In this document: piece by piece, positions 33,368-41,613 of the stretch
How positions within the stretch are numbered: the first letter of the stretch is position 1
How the letters are laid out: each line of letters begins with the position of its first letter
Assembly (NCBI RefSeq): GCF_014650815.1
Contig: NZ_BMVR01000005.1
Location: forward strand, 434,001 to 498,000
Direction: 5' to 3'
Origin: Streptomyces flavofungini
GTDB lineage: Bacteria; Actinomycetota; Actinomycetes; Streptomycetales; Streptomycetaceae
DNA length: 64,000 bases
The notes under the pieces: model-generated
The model's database searches: none
Told to the model about the DNA's origin: nothing
Seen by the model: only the letters and a program-made list of their open reading frames with translations
Program-made: the position numbers and the translations under genes

Positions 33368-34111
33368 GTGAGCGACATGGGTGACACGGGTGCCGTACGG
33401 GGCGGGCTGCTGCATCTGGACTCCAGTGCCGATCGGCGAGGGGAGTCCGTGACGCGGACGCTGACCGGGCTGTTCGCGCGGAGCTGGCGGGAGCGGTACG
33501 GGGACGCCGGGTACCGGTACCGGGATCTGGCCGCGGAGCCGGTGCCGCTGGTGGGGTCCGGCTATGTCGCGCTCGGGACGCGCACGGAGCGGCAGGGCGC
33601 CGTACCGCTGGCGAAGGTGGCCGCGCTGGCCGAGGGGGCCGACGAGGAGCGGGAGTGGGCGCTGACGCTGCCGCTCGTGGCGGAGCTGCGGGCGGCGGGG
33701 ACCGTCCTGATCGGGGTGCCGATGTACAACTTCGGGGTGCCGGCGGCGCTGAAGGCGTGGATCGACCGGGTGTCGTTCCCGGGGGCGTTCACCGACCCGG
33801 ACAGTGGGCGTCCGCATCTCGGCGGGACGCGGGTCGTGGTGGTCGCCGCGTGCGGCGGGGGGTACGGGCCGGGGACGCCGCGCGCGGACTGCGACTTCCA
33901 GGTGCCGTATCTGCGGGCGTACTTCGGGGAACTCGGGGTGGCCGAGGGGGAGCTGCACATCGTGCGGGCCGAGCTGACGCGGGCCGGGGACATTCCCGCG
34001 CTGGCGCCGTTCCGGGACCTCGCGGTGGACTCGCTCGCGGCGGCGCGGGCGGCGGTGACCGAGCTGGCCGTACGTCCTCTCGGCGGGCGTCCGGCCGCTC
34101 TCCACATGTGA
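33368..34111 (+). CDS. FMN-dependent NADH-azoreductase/oxidoreductase
   Basis: A 247-residue flavodoxin-fold protein of the AzoR family (two-electron reduction of azo dyes and quinones with NAD(P)H via FMN). LLHLDSSADRRGESVTRTL at the N-terminus is the phosphate-binding loop, VPMYNFGVPAALKAWIDRV (about 117-135) the FMN/dimer motif, and VVVVAACGGGYGPGTPRADCD the second FMN contact. GTG 33368 has AGGAG 10 nt upstream; ATG 33377 would be too far. ECF41 sigma factors usually adjoin small redox enzymes, which fits. Confidence 0.88.
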   Translation: MSDMGDTGAVRGGLLHLDSSADRRGESVTRTLTGLFARSWRERYGDAGYRYRDLAAEPVPLVGSGYVALGTRTERQGAVPLAKVAALAEGADEEREWALTLPLVAELRAAGTVLIGVPMYNFGVPAALKAWIDRVSFPGAFTDPDSGRPHLGGTRVVVVAACGGGYGPGTPRADCDFQVPYLRAYFGELGVAEGELHIVRAELTRAGDIPALAPFRDLAVDSLAAARAAVTELAVRPLGGRPAALHM

Positions 34112-34141
34112 GAAATGCCCGGATCGATACATTTGATCCAT

Positions 34142-34466
34142 ATGGAGCAGCCCCGTCAGGACCGTCGCCGCCGTCTGCGGCACGGCCCTGACGGCCGCGC
34201 TGGCCGGTGGCTGCGCGGAGCACGGCGGCCTGTACGTCGAGGGGCCCGCGCTGCGGCCCTCGCGGATCAGCGGGCCCGTGTACGTCGCCGACGCGCTCAG
34301 TTCGCCACTGCGGAAACCGGCCGTCATCGGGCTCACCATCGCGGTGGGGCAGGCGAAGGTTCTCGGGGCCGGGTTGCGGTTCTCCAGCCCGGCAGGGGGC
34401 GGGGCGCTGGCGGAGCTGGACCTCGGCGCGGCCGTGGTCCCGGGGCGGGGGTCGGACGGGTCCTAG
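34142..34466 (+). pseudogene. Frameshifted small lipoprotein gene
   Basis: From about 34153 to the TAG at 34464-34466 one frame encodes RTVAAVCGTALTAALAGGC, a lipoprotein signal with lipobox L-A-G-G-C, then a mature part of about 80 residues (GPVYVADALSSPLRKPAVIG). This frame has no ATG, GTG or TTG before the signal peptide. ATG 34142 (or 34115) opens the neighbouring frame: MEQP followed by the C-run at 34151-34154. Removing one C from that CCCC joins M-E-Q-P-V to R-T-V-A-A-V. I infer a one-base insertion (true pseudogene or assembly error). The only intact start, GTG 34278, would lack the signal. The stop overlaps the converging GNAT gene. Confidence 0.55.
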
Positions 34467-34951
34467 CGCAGGGGCTTGGCGTAGCAGCGGCTCAGGGGGG
34501 TGTCGCGGTAGTGGCCGAACTTGGCGCAGGGGGTGTAGGCGCTGGAGATGTAGAGGGCTATGGCCTCCGGCTGCTTGGTGCCGGTCTCCAGGACCATGCG
34601 GGTGCGGCCCGCCTCGCGGGCGTCGGACTCCAGGGCCGCGAGGATGCGGCGGGCGAGGCCGAGGCCCCGGGCCTCCGGGGTGACGTACATGCGCTTGATC
34701 TCGGCGTCCCCGTCGGAGTACCCCTCGCCGTTCTCGTCCATGGCGCGCCAGCCGCCCGTGGCCAGCGGGGTGCCCGCGTCGTCGTACGCGATCAGGTACA
34801 GGCCGTACGGCGGCTTGAACATGGCCGCGGCCAGCGGGGTCACGTCGCCTTCGTCGCCGTAGCGCTCGGCGTACTCGAGCTGGACGCGGTCGTTGAGCTT
34901 GACGGCGTCCGGGTGGTCGAAGGCGACGGGATGTATGTTCATGCTCTCCAT
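34463..34951 (-). CDS. GNAT family N-acetyltransferase
   Basis: A 162-residue acetyltransferase. DAEIKRMYVTPEARGLGLARRILAALESDAREAG (about 84-117, split motif) carries the R-G-L-G-x-A acetyl-CoA loop, followed by RMVLETGTKQPEAIALYISSAY. N-terminal LNDRVQLEYAERYGDEGD belongs to the substrate side. Two in-frame ATGs (34951, 34942) are possible. Substrate unknown. Its 3' end overlaps the broken lipoprotein gene by 4 bp. Confidence 0.85.
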   Translation of the reverse strand: MESMNIHPVAFDHPDAVKLNDRVQLEYAERYGDEGDVTPLAAAMFKPPYGLYLIAYDDAGTPLATGGWRAMDENGEGYSDGDAEIKRMYVTPEARGLGLARRILAALESDAREAGRTRMVLETGTKQPEAIALYISSAYTPCAKFGHYRDTPLSRCYAKPLR

Positions 34952-35025
34952 CGTACTTCTATGCAGGGCCGTGGGGGCGGCCGTGGGATTCCGGGCGGCT
35001 ACCAGTGTGCCGGTATCGTGCCGGG

Positions 35026-35817
35026 ATGCTCACAGTGACCAGCGTGAATGTGAACGGCCTGCGTGCCGCCGCCAAGAAGGGCTTCGTGGAGTGGCTCGCC
35101 GGGACCGGCGCGGACGTGCTGTGTCTGCAGGAGGTGCGGGCCGAGCCGCAGCAGCTCCCGGCGGACGTACGGGACCCGGAGGGCTGGTACGTCACGCACG
35201 CCCCGGCCGCCGCGAAGGGCCGCGCGGGGGTGTCGCTGTACACGCGGCGGGAGCCGGAGCGGGTGCGGGTGGGCTTCGGATCGGAGGAGTTCGACGACAG
35301 CGGGCGGTACGTGGAGGCGGACCTGCCGGGTGTGACGGTCGCGAGCCTGTATCTGCCCTCGGGCGAGGTCGGCACCGAGCGGCAGGACGAGAAGATCCGG
35401 TTCATGGCGGAGTTCCTGGAGTACCTGAAGGGGCTCAGGGCGCGGGCCGCCGCCGACGGGCGCGAGGTCCTGGTCTGCGGTGACTGGAACATCGCCCACC
35501 AGGAGGCCGACCTCAGGAACTGGAAGGGCAACAAGAAGAACTCCGGGTTCCTGCCCGAGGAGCGGGCCTGGCTGAGCCGGGTCTTCGAGGAGTTCGGCGA
35601 CGACGTGCTGCGCGCGCTGCACCCCGACGTCGAGGGCCCCTACTCCTGGTGGTCCTACCGCGGCCGCGCCTTCGACAACGACACGGGCTGGCGCATCGAC
35701 TACCACGTGGCGACGCCGGGCCTCGCCGGGCGCGCGGTCAAGGGGTCCGTGGAGCGGGCCGCCACGCACGCCGAGCGCTGGTCGGACCACGCCCCGGTGA
35801 CCGTCGTCTACGAGTAG
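35026..35817 (+). CDS. xth: Exodeoxyribonuclease III
   Basis: AP endonuclease/3'-5' exonuclease of base-excision repair, 263 residues. SVNVNGLRAAAKKGF (5-19), GADVLCLQEVRAEP (Glu of the metal site, about 29-42), VLCGDWNIAHQEADLRNWKGN (about 144-165, Asp/Asn), YSWWSYRGRAFDNDTGWRIDYH and the C-terminal RWSDHAPVTVVYE (catalytic Asp-His) are all present. ATG 35026 matches the family N-terminus better than an upstream start at 35005. Confidence 0.95.
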   Translation: MLTVTSVNVNGLRAAAKKGFVEWLAGTGADVLCLQEVRAEPQQLPADVRDPEGWYVTHAPAAAKGRAGVSLYTRREPERVRVGFGSEEFDDSGRYVEADLPGVTVASLYLPSGEVGTERQDEKIRFMAEFLEYLKGLRARAAADGREVLVCGDWNIAHQEADLRNWKGNKKNSGFLPEERAWLSRVFEEFGDDVLRALHPDVEGPYSWWSYRGRAFDNDTGWRIDYHVATPGLAGRAVKGSVERAATHAERWSDHAPVTVVYE

Positions 35818-35957
35818 GCCACCGGGCGGCCGGCGGGCGAAGTCGCGGCCAAAAGTCCGGCAGGGGACTGTCCCGGCTCCCGCGTGGCGTGGCAGATTGC
35901 GGTCGCGCCCCTCCTTCATGATGGGCGCGCCAACTGATCCTCGCGCGGGGGTGCTTC

Positions 35958-37040
35958 ATGTCTGATGGTTCGTCCGGAGGTCCTGCCAGAGGTCTGTCCC
36001 GGCGAGGGCTGCTGACCGGTGCCGCGGGCGCGGTGGCGGGTGCGGGGCTCGCGGGGGCGCTGCCCGCGGGCACGGCGTCCGCGTCCGCCGCGTCGGCCCC
36101 GTCCGCCACCGGTCCCGGGGTCCCCCCGGGCACCCCGCCCGTCCTGGTCACCGAGCAGGCGAGCAAGCGGCTCCTGGTGCTCGACCCGCGCCGTCGCGTC
36201 TGGGACCCGGTGGCCGAACCGTCCGTCGTGCGCTGGCAGTTCTCGCCCCTCGGTGACCCCCGCTACCGGGACCTCCGGCCGGAGGCGAGCTGGGTGTACC
36301 CGTGCGAGGCGAAGGCGCGCGTGCACCGCAAGCGGACCCTCGTGCTGACCACAGCGTCGTTCGGGTTCGTGGCCGCCGTCGAGTACCCGACGGGGCGGCG
36401 CTACTGGGGCGCGGCGCTCGGCCCCGGCGACGACCTGTTCAACCCGCACAGCGCGGAGCTGCTGCCGGACGGCAACGTGGCGGTGGCGTGCAGCTCGGGT
36501 GCGCTGGTGCGGGTGTACGCCGCCTCGCTCGGCCCGGCCGCCACCCGGTACGCCGAGGACGGGTTGAAGGGCGCGCACGCGCTGCACTGGGACCGCGCGC
36601 GGCGGGTGCTGTGGGCGCTCGGCGACGACGACCTGGTGGCGTACGAGGTCGGCGGCACGCCCGCGCGGCCCGCGCTGACCCGCACGTCCGTGACCCCGCT
36701 GCCGGTCGCCGTGCCCGGCAGGACCGCGGGCGGGCACGACCTGTTCCCCGTCGCGGGGCGGCCGGGGCGGCTGTGGGTGACGACCAACGCGGCCGTGTTC
36801 CAGTACGACCTGCGCCGCGGCACCTTCGTACGCGACTACGCGGGGCACGAGCTGATCGACCGCGCGGCGGTGAAGGCCGTCGGCAACGACCCGCGCACCG
36901 GGCAGGTCCTCAGCACCGTGCCGGAGAAGGGCCTTGAGGAGACCTGGTGGACGACGAAGGTGGGCGTGCACCGGCCCACGGGGACGTATACGCTGGTCAA
37001 CGGGGGGATCTACAAGGCGCGTTGGTGGCTCCCGCGCTGA
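35958..37040 (+). CDS. Tat-exported DUF6528-like beta-propeller protein
   Basis: A 360-residue protein with a twin-arginine signal (LSRRGLLTGAAGAVAGAGLAG, about 17-37, ending near ASA). The mature part reads like a six- or seven-bladed propeller: VTEQASKRLLVLD, GFVAAVEYPTGRRYWGAAL, NPHSAELLPDGNVAVACSSG, GAHALHWDRARRVLWALGDDDL. I recall this as DUF6528, function unknown. It stands alone and converges on the MerR gene. Confidence 0.8.
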   Translation: MSDGSSGGPARGLSRRGLLTGAAGAVAGAGLAGALPAGTASASAASAPSATGPGVPPGTPPVLVTEQASKRLLVLDPRRRVWDPVAEPSVVRWQFSPLGDPRYRDLRPEASWVYPCEAKARVHRKRTLVLTTASFGFVAAVEYPTGRRYWGAALGPGDDLFNPHSAELLPDGNVAVACSSGALVRVYAASLGPAATRYAEDGLKGAHALHWDRARRVLWALGDDDLVAYEVGGTPARPALTRTSVTPLPVAVPGRTAGGHDLFPVAGRPGRLWVTTNAAVFQYDLRRGTFVRDYAGHELIDRAAVKAVGNDPRTGQVLSTVPEKGLEETWWTTKVGVHRPTGTYTLVNGGIYKARWWLPR

Positions 37041-37058
37041 GGCCGCCGCGCCGGGCCC

Positions 37059-37763
37059 CTATCCCCTGGGTCCGCTCCCCGGCTTCTCGTCCGCGAGCCG
37101 CCGGTCGAGGGCCAGCGAAAGCTCCGCCTCCACCACGCTCTTGGCGACCGGGCGCAGCATCTCGATGCTGACGTCCGTGTTCTCCGGGGCGTGCGTGCGC
37201 ACGACCGTCACGAACAACTCGGCCAGCGCGTCCGCGTGTTCGCGCACGAGCTGGCCCGCCTCCAGGACCGCCGCGAGCGGGATGCCCTTGCGGACGAGGG
37301 TGGTCGAGGCGTCCAGGAGGCGGCGGCTGATGTGCACGATGTCGTCGCCGTCGGTGCCGAGATAGCCGAGGTCCAGGGCCGCCGACAGGTTCTCCGGGGT
37401 GACCTCGCCCGCGAACCGGTCGGCCAGCTCCTCGGGGGTGAGGCGGACCGGGTTCTCCTCCGAGGGGCCGTCCATGCCGAGGAGTTCGGCCACGTCGCGG
37501 CCCTGCTCGAAGGCTTCGGCCAGTTCCGCGATGCCGTTCAGGGTGTGGCCGCGCTCCAGGAGGGCGGCGATGGTGCGCAGGCGGGCCAGGTGGTGCTCGT
37601 CGTACCAGGCGATGCGGCCCTCGCGGCGCGGTGGCGGGATCAGCCCGCGCTCACGGTAGAAGCGGACGGTGCGCACGGTGATGCCGGCCTCCTTGGCCAG
37701 CTCGTCCATGCGGAACTCGCGTACGTCCGCCGCTCCGGCCGCGTCTGCCGTGTGATCTGCCAC
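37059..37763 (-). CDS. MerR-family transcriptional regulator
   Basis: A 234-residue regulator with the N-terminal MerR HTH-wing (FRMDELAKEAGITVRTVRFYRERGLI, split, about 17-43; then YDEHHLARLRTIAALLERGHTLNGI) and a long helical C-terminal part without a cysteine metal site, so an organic-ligand type is likely. GTG start at 37763. Divergent from the monooxygenase operon, which it probably controls. Confidence 0.88.
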   Translation of the reverse strand: MADHTADAAGAADVREFRMDELAKEAGITVRTVRFYRERGLIPPPRREGRIAWYDEHHLARLRTIAALLERGHTLNGIAELAEAFEQGRDVAELLGMDGPSEENPVRLTPEELADRFAGEVTPENLSAALDLGYLGTDGDDIVHISRRLLDASTTLVRKGIPLAAVLEAGQLVREHADALAELFVTVVRTHAPENTDVSIEMLRPVAKSVVEAELSLALDRRLADEKPGSGPRG

Positions 37764-37915
37764 GTGGGCAGCCTATGCCGGGACCGGGCCGCCGCGCCGG
37801 GGGCGTACCGTCGGTAACTTTCCTCGCCGGACCCCTACCCATGAGTACGACGCTGTTCTACTCTCCCCATTGCGCCAGTGCTTACTGGCAGAGTCACACC
37901 TCGGGAGGCGTCGGC
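37764..37915. promoter_or_regulatory. MerR / monooxygenase divergent region
   Basis: It contains the perfect inverted repeat GCCAGT-GCTT-ACTGGC (37874-37889), 27 bp before the monooxygenase ATG, a good operator candidate. GGGAGG at about 37903-37908 is the ribosome site. TAACTT (37815-37820) and TACCCA (37836-37841) might be a promoter with a short 15-bp spacer. Confidence 0.5.
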
Positions 37916-39463
37916 ATGGCCGGGAGCGAACGTGTGGAACACGTGCGGGTGGCGGTGATCGGGTCCGGGTTCGGCGGGATCGGCGCCGCCGTCCGGCTGC
38001 GCAGGGAGGGCATCACCGACTTCGTCGTCCTGGAGCGGGCCGGTGCCGTCGGCGGCACCTGGCGGGACAACAGCTACCCGGGCTGCGCCTGCGACGTGCC
38101 GTCCCACCTGTACTCGTTCTCGTTCGCGCCGAACCCGGACTGGCCGCGCACCTTCTCCGGGCAGGAGCACATCTGGGACTACCTGGAGCGGGTCGCGGAC
38201 ACCTTCCGGCTGCGCCCGCACCTCCGGCTCGACACCGAGGTCCTGAAGCTGGCCTGGGACACCGACGAGCTGCGCTGGGGGATCGAGACCAGCACCGGCA
38301 AGCTCACCGCCGACATCGTGGTCTCCGCCACCGGACCGCTCTCCGACCCCAAGACGCCCGACATCCCGGGCCTGGACACCTTCCCCGGCAAGGTCTTCCA
38401 CTCCGCGCGCTGGGACCACGACTACGACCTGCGCGGCAAGCGCGTCGCCATGGTCGGCACCGGGGCCTCCGCGATCCAGATCGTGCCGGAGATCCGGCGC
38501 GAGGTGCGGCAGCTCACGCTGTTCCAGCGCACCCCGCCGTGGGTCCTGCCGCGCGCCGACCGGGCCATCACCGGCGTCGAGCGGTGGCTGCACCGGCAGT
38601 TGCCGTTCACCACCCAGGCGCGCCGGGGCCTCCTGTGGGGCATCAGGGAGCTCCAGGTGCAGGCGTTCACCAAGCGGCCGGACGAACTCGGCCTGATCGA
38701 GCGCATCGCCAAGCGCAACATGGAGCGGTCGGTCAAGGACCCGGTGCTGCGGGCCAAGCTGACGCCGACGTACCGCATCGGCTGCAAGCGGATCCTGCTC
38801 TCCAACGCCTACTACCCGGCGCTCGCCAAGCCCAACGTCGACGTGGTCGCGAGCGGCCTCGCCGAGGTGCGCGGGTCCACCGTCGTGGCGGCCGACGGCA
38901 CCGAGACCGAGGTCGACGCGATCGTCTTCGGCACCGGCTTCCACGTCACGGACATGCCGATCGCCGAACGCGTCGTCGGCGCGGACGGCACCACGCTGGC
39001 GGAGAGCTGGAAGGACGGCATGAAGTCGCTGCGCGGCGCGACCGCCGCGGGCTTCCCGAACTTCTTCACCGTCATCGGCCCGAACACCGGCCTCGGCAAC
39101 TCCTCGATGATCCTCATGATCGAGTCCCAGCTGAACTATCTCGCCGACTACATGCGGCAGTTGAACACCATCGGCGGCCGCACCGCGCTGTCCCCGCGCA
39201 CCGCCGCCGTCGACGCCTGGAACCGCCGCGTCCAGGAGCGCATGAAGCGCACCGTCTGGAACACCGGCGGCTGCACCAGCTGGTACCTGGACGACAACGG
39301 CGTCAACACCACCGTCTGGCCCGGTACGACGACGGAGTTCCGCACCGCCACGCGGCGCGTCGACCTGTCCGAGTACGAGGTCGTGCGCGCCCCCGCGGCC
39401 GACGGCGGACCCCGGCGCCGCAGGTCCGGCAAGGCGACCACGAAGGCGAGGGCCACCGCATGA
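37916..39463 (+). CDS. Flavin-containing (Baeyer-Villiger type) monooxygenase
   Basis: A 515-residue FAD/NADPH monooxygenase. The FAD Rossmann motif GSGFGGIGAAVRL is at about 14-26. GGTWRDNSYPGCACDVPSHLYSFSF (split) matches the BVMO Y-P-G-x-x-x-D block. FPGKVFHSARWD fits the fingerprint FxGxxxHxxxW[P/D], and a second Rossmann motif GTGASAIQI binds NADPH. The C-terminus is a basic tail (PRRRRSGKATTK). ATG 37916 is preferred to 37841 because of the GGGAGG site. First gene of a three-gene operon coupled by ATGA to the hydrolase. Confidence 0.92.
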   Translation: MAGSERVEHVRVAVIGSGFGGIGAAVRLRREGITDFVVLERAGAVGGTWRDNSYPGCACDVPSHLYSFSFAPNPDWPRTFSGQEHIWDYLERVADTFRLRPHLRLDTEVLKLAWDTDELRWGIETSTGKLTADIVVSATGPLSDPKTPDIPGLDTFPGKVFHSARWDHDYDLRGKRVAMVGTGASAIQIVPEIRREVRQLTLFQRTPPWVLPRADRAITGVERWLHRQLPFTTQARRGLLWGIRELQVQAFTKRPDELGLIERIAKRNMERSVKDPVLRAKLTPTYRIGCKRILLSNAYYPALAKPNVDVVASGLAEVRGSTVVAADGTETEVDAIVFGTGFHVTDMPIAERVVGADGTTLAESWKDGMKSLRGATAAGFPNFFTVIGPNTGLGNSSMILMIESQLNYLADYMRQLNTIGGRTALSPRTAAVDAWNRRVQERMKRTVWNTGGCTSWYLDDNGVNTTVWPGTTTEFRTATRRVDLSEYEVVRAPAADGGPRRRRSGKATTKARATA

Positions 39464-40407
39464 CCCGGCTCACCCACGTCCGCAGCGGGCCCTACGCGCC
39501 GCCCGTCCCCGCGCACGAGCTGACCGCCGTCTCCGCCGACGGGGCCCGCGTCCACGTCGAGGTGCACGGGCCCGAGCACGCGCCCGCGATCGTCCTCGCG
39601 CACGGCTGGACCTGCTCCACCGCGTTCTGGGCGGCGCAGATCCGGGCCCTGGCGGACAGCTACCGCGTGATCGCCTACGACCAGCGCGGGCACGGGCGCA
39701 GCGAGGCGCCCCTGGAGGCCGCCGGATACGGCACCCGGGCCCTCGCCGACGACCTCGAAGCCGTGCTCGCCGCGACCCTCGCGCCCGGTGAACCCGCCGT
39801 CCTCGTCGGGCACTCCATGGGCGGCATGACGCTGATGGCCGCCGCCGGGCGGCCCGGGGTGCGCGACCATGCGGCCGCGGTGCTGCTGTGCAGCACCGGC
39901 GGTTCGCGGCTCGTCGCCGAGTCGACGGTCCTGCCGCTGCGCGCCGGAGGGGTGCGGACGTGGCTCACCCGGCGGCTGCTCGGGTCGCGGGCGCCCCTCG
40001 GACCCGTGACGCCGATCGCCCGGCGCCTCCTCAAGTACGCCACGATGGGCCCCGGTTCGGCGCCCGAGCGGGTCGAGGTGTGCGCGCGGATCGTGCACGG
40101 GTGCCCGCGCGTCGTGCGCTACCGGTGGGCGCACGTCCTGGACGAGCTGCACCTCGAAGCCGGGGTGGCCGGGCTCGCGGCGCCCACGGCGGTGATCGCG
40201 GGGACGGCCGACCGGCTCACGCCCGTCGTGCAGGCCCGGCGGATCGCAGCGGCGCTGCCGCACTGCCTCGGCCTGACCGAGCTGACCGGCGTCGGGCACA
40301 TGACGCCGGTCGAGGCGCCGGAGGTGGTGACCCGCAGGATCACGGAACTGGCGGAGCGGTACGTCGTACGGGAGCCCGTGTCGCGGCAGGAGAGGGAGGG
40401 CGCATGA
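39460..40407 (+). CDS. Alpha/beta hydrolase
   Basis: A 315-residue hydrolase. LAHGWTCSTAFW is the oxyanion-hole segment (about 48-60). The nucleophile elbow is GHSMGG near residue 111, AGTADRLTP near 247 carries the acid, and GVGHMTPVE supplies the His. Starts by ATGA overlap with the monooxygenase stop. It would hydrolyse the ester or lactone made by a Baeyer-Villiger reaction, an inference from operon context. LipR of the mycobacterial mymA operon is a comparable position. Confidence 0.9.
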   Translation: MTRLTHVRSGPYAPPVPAHELTAVSADGARVHVEVHGPEHAPAIVLAHGWTCSTAFWAAQIRALADSYRVIAYDQRGHGRSEAPLEAAGYGTRALADDLEAVLAATLAPGEPAVLVGHSMGGMTLMAAAGRPGVRDHAAAVLLCSTGGSRLVAESTVLPLRAGGVRTWLTRRLLGSRAPLGPVTPIARRLLKYATMGPGSAPERVEVCARIVHGCPRVVRYRWAHVLDELHLEAGVAGLAAPTAVIAGTADRLTPVVQARRIAAALPHCLGLTELTGVGHMTPVEAPEVVTRRITELAERYVVREPVSRQEREGA

Positions 40408-41282
40408 GCAAGGTGAGCCTGGAAGGACAGGTCGCGGTCGTCACCGGGGCCGCACGCGGAGTCGGGGAACTCCTCGCCCGCAAGCTGTCGGCGCGCGGCG
40501 CGCAGGTGGCGCTCGTCGGGCTCGAACCCGACGAACTGAAGCAGGTCGCCTCGCGGCTGCACGGCGAGGCCGAGTGCTGGCACGCCGACGTCACCGACCA
40601 CGAGGTGATGGCGCGGGTCGCCGATGAGGTCAAGGCGCGGTTCGGGAAGGTCGACATCGTCGTCGCCAACGCCGGGGTGGCGAGCGGGGGGCCCTTCCTC
40701 TCCTCCGACCCCGTCGCCTGGCGGCGGGTCATCGAGGTCAACCTGATCGGCAGCGCGGTGACGGCGCGGGCGTTCCTGCCCGTCCTCATGGAGAGCCGCG
40801 GCTACCTCCTCCAGATCGCCTCGCTCGCCGCGCTGACGCCCGCGCCGATGATGACCGCGTACTGCGCGTCCAAGTCGGGCGTGGAGGCGTACGCGCACGC
40901 GCTGCGGGCCGAAGTCGGCTACAAGGGCGTGCAGGTCGGCGTCGGCTATCTGTCCTGGACGGACACCGACATGGTGCGCGGGGCCGACGCGGACGACGTG
41001 ATGCGGGAGTTGCGGTCGCGGCTGCCGTGGCCGTCCAACAAGACGTATCCGCTCGGCCCCGCCGTCGACCGGATCGTCGCCGGGATCGAGCGGCGGAGCG
41101 CCCACGTCTACGCGCAGTGGTGGCTGCGGGGCATGCAGGGCATGCGGCCGTACCTGCCGGGGGTCATCGCCCGCGTCGGCCAACGGGAGATGCGGCGGTT
41201 CGAGCCGCGGCTCGGGGAGGTCTCGACCGGGCTTGTGGGGGCGGGGGGTACCGCTGACGCGGAGGCTCGCCGGGGGCGGTAG
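40404..41282 (+). CDS. Short-chain dehydrogenase/reductase
   Basis: A 292-residue SDR. Cofactor motif TGAARGVGE (14-22), DVTD at 64-67, NAG at 85-87, catalytic Ser in IASLAAL, and Y-x-x-x-K as YCASK around residue 152-156. A longer C-terminal part (YAQWWLRGMQGMRPYLPGVIARVGQREM) resembles the membrane-associated SDRs of mycobacterial lipid metabolism. ATGA overlap with the hydrolase. It could oxidise an alcohol to the ketone used by the monooxygenase. Confidence 0.92.
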   Translation: MSKVSLEGQVAVVTGAARGVGELLARKLSARGAQVALVGLEPDELKQVASRLHGEAECWHADVTDHEVMARVADEVKARFGKVDIVVANAGVASGGPFLSSDPVAWRRVIEVNLIGSAVTARAFLPVLMESRGYLLQIASLAALTPAPMMTAYCASKSGVEAYAHALRAEVGYKGVQVGVGYLSWTDTDMVRGADADDVMRELRSRLPWPSNKTYPLGPAVDRIVAGIERRSAHVYAQWWLRGMQGMRPYLPGVIARVGQREMRRFEPRLGEVSTGLVGAGGTADAEARRGR

Positions 41283-41289
41283 CGCGTGA

Positions 41290-41325
41290 AACGGGGCTCG
41301 CCCGGAAGTCCGGGCGAGCCCCGTT
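41290..41325. terminator. Bidirectional terminator after the SDR gene
   Basis: A perfect 17-bp stem: AACGGGGCTCGCCCGGA (41290-41306) and TCCGGGCGAGCCCCGTT (41309-41325), 2-nt loop. It serves the convergent SDR gene and the small CsbD-like gene. Confidence 0.9.
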
Positions 41326-41347
41326 CGCTGTTCCGCCCGTGCGACGG

Positions 41348-41533
41348 CTACGCGTCGTAGTCCTGGTCGAACTTGTCCTGAGCCTCCTGCGCGGCGCGCT
41401 GGGCCTCGTCGGGGGCCTTCTCCTGGGCCTGCTGGGAGCGCTCGCTCGCCTCGTCCTTGGCGCCGCCCATGGCCTCCTGCGCCTTGTTGCGGAGCTGCTC
41501 GGCCTTGTCCTGGAACTGGTCCTTCATGCCCAT
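41348..41533 (-). CDS. Small hydrophilic stress-type protein (CsbD-like)
   Basis: A 61-residue, highly charged helical protein: MGMKDQFQDKAEQLRNKAQEAMGG, then Ala/Glu/Gln repeats (QQAQEKAPDEAQRAAQEAQDK). The N-terminus resembles CsbD/general-stress proteins but lacks their full motif. GGGAG about 9 nt before ATG 41533. The longer minus-strand ORF through this region is a shadow of the tricorn gene. Confidence 0.75.
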   Translation of the reverse strand: MGMKDQFQDKAEQLRNKAQEAMGGAKDEASERSQQAQEKAPDEAQRAAQEAQDKFDQDYDA

Positions 41534-41613
41534 GCTGTGCACTCCCGTTGTGGGTGAGGGGATGGGGCCTCGACCAGACTCACATAGCCGCAGAAACAGC
41601 GCATTTCGATCAC

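Noticed and set aside
32645..33371. Plus-strand ORFs with Trp-Cys-Glu or Gly-Ala-Ser repeats
   Set aside because: Shadows of the 9-bp repeat in the minus-strand sigma gene. The sigma frame has clear domains.
34115..35038. 307-codon plus-strand ORF over the lipoprotein, GNAT and xth region
   Set aside because: Its amino-acid content is Arg/Gly-rich noise and it lies antisense to a good GNAT gene. Only its first codons may belong to the frameshifted lipoprotein.
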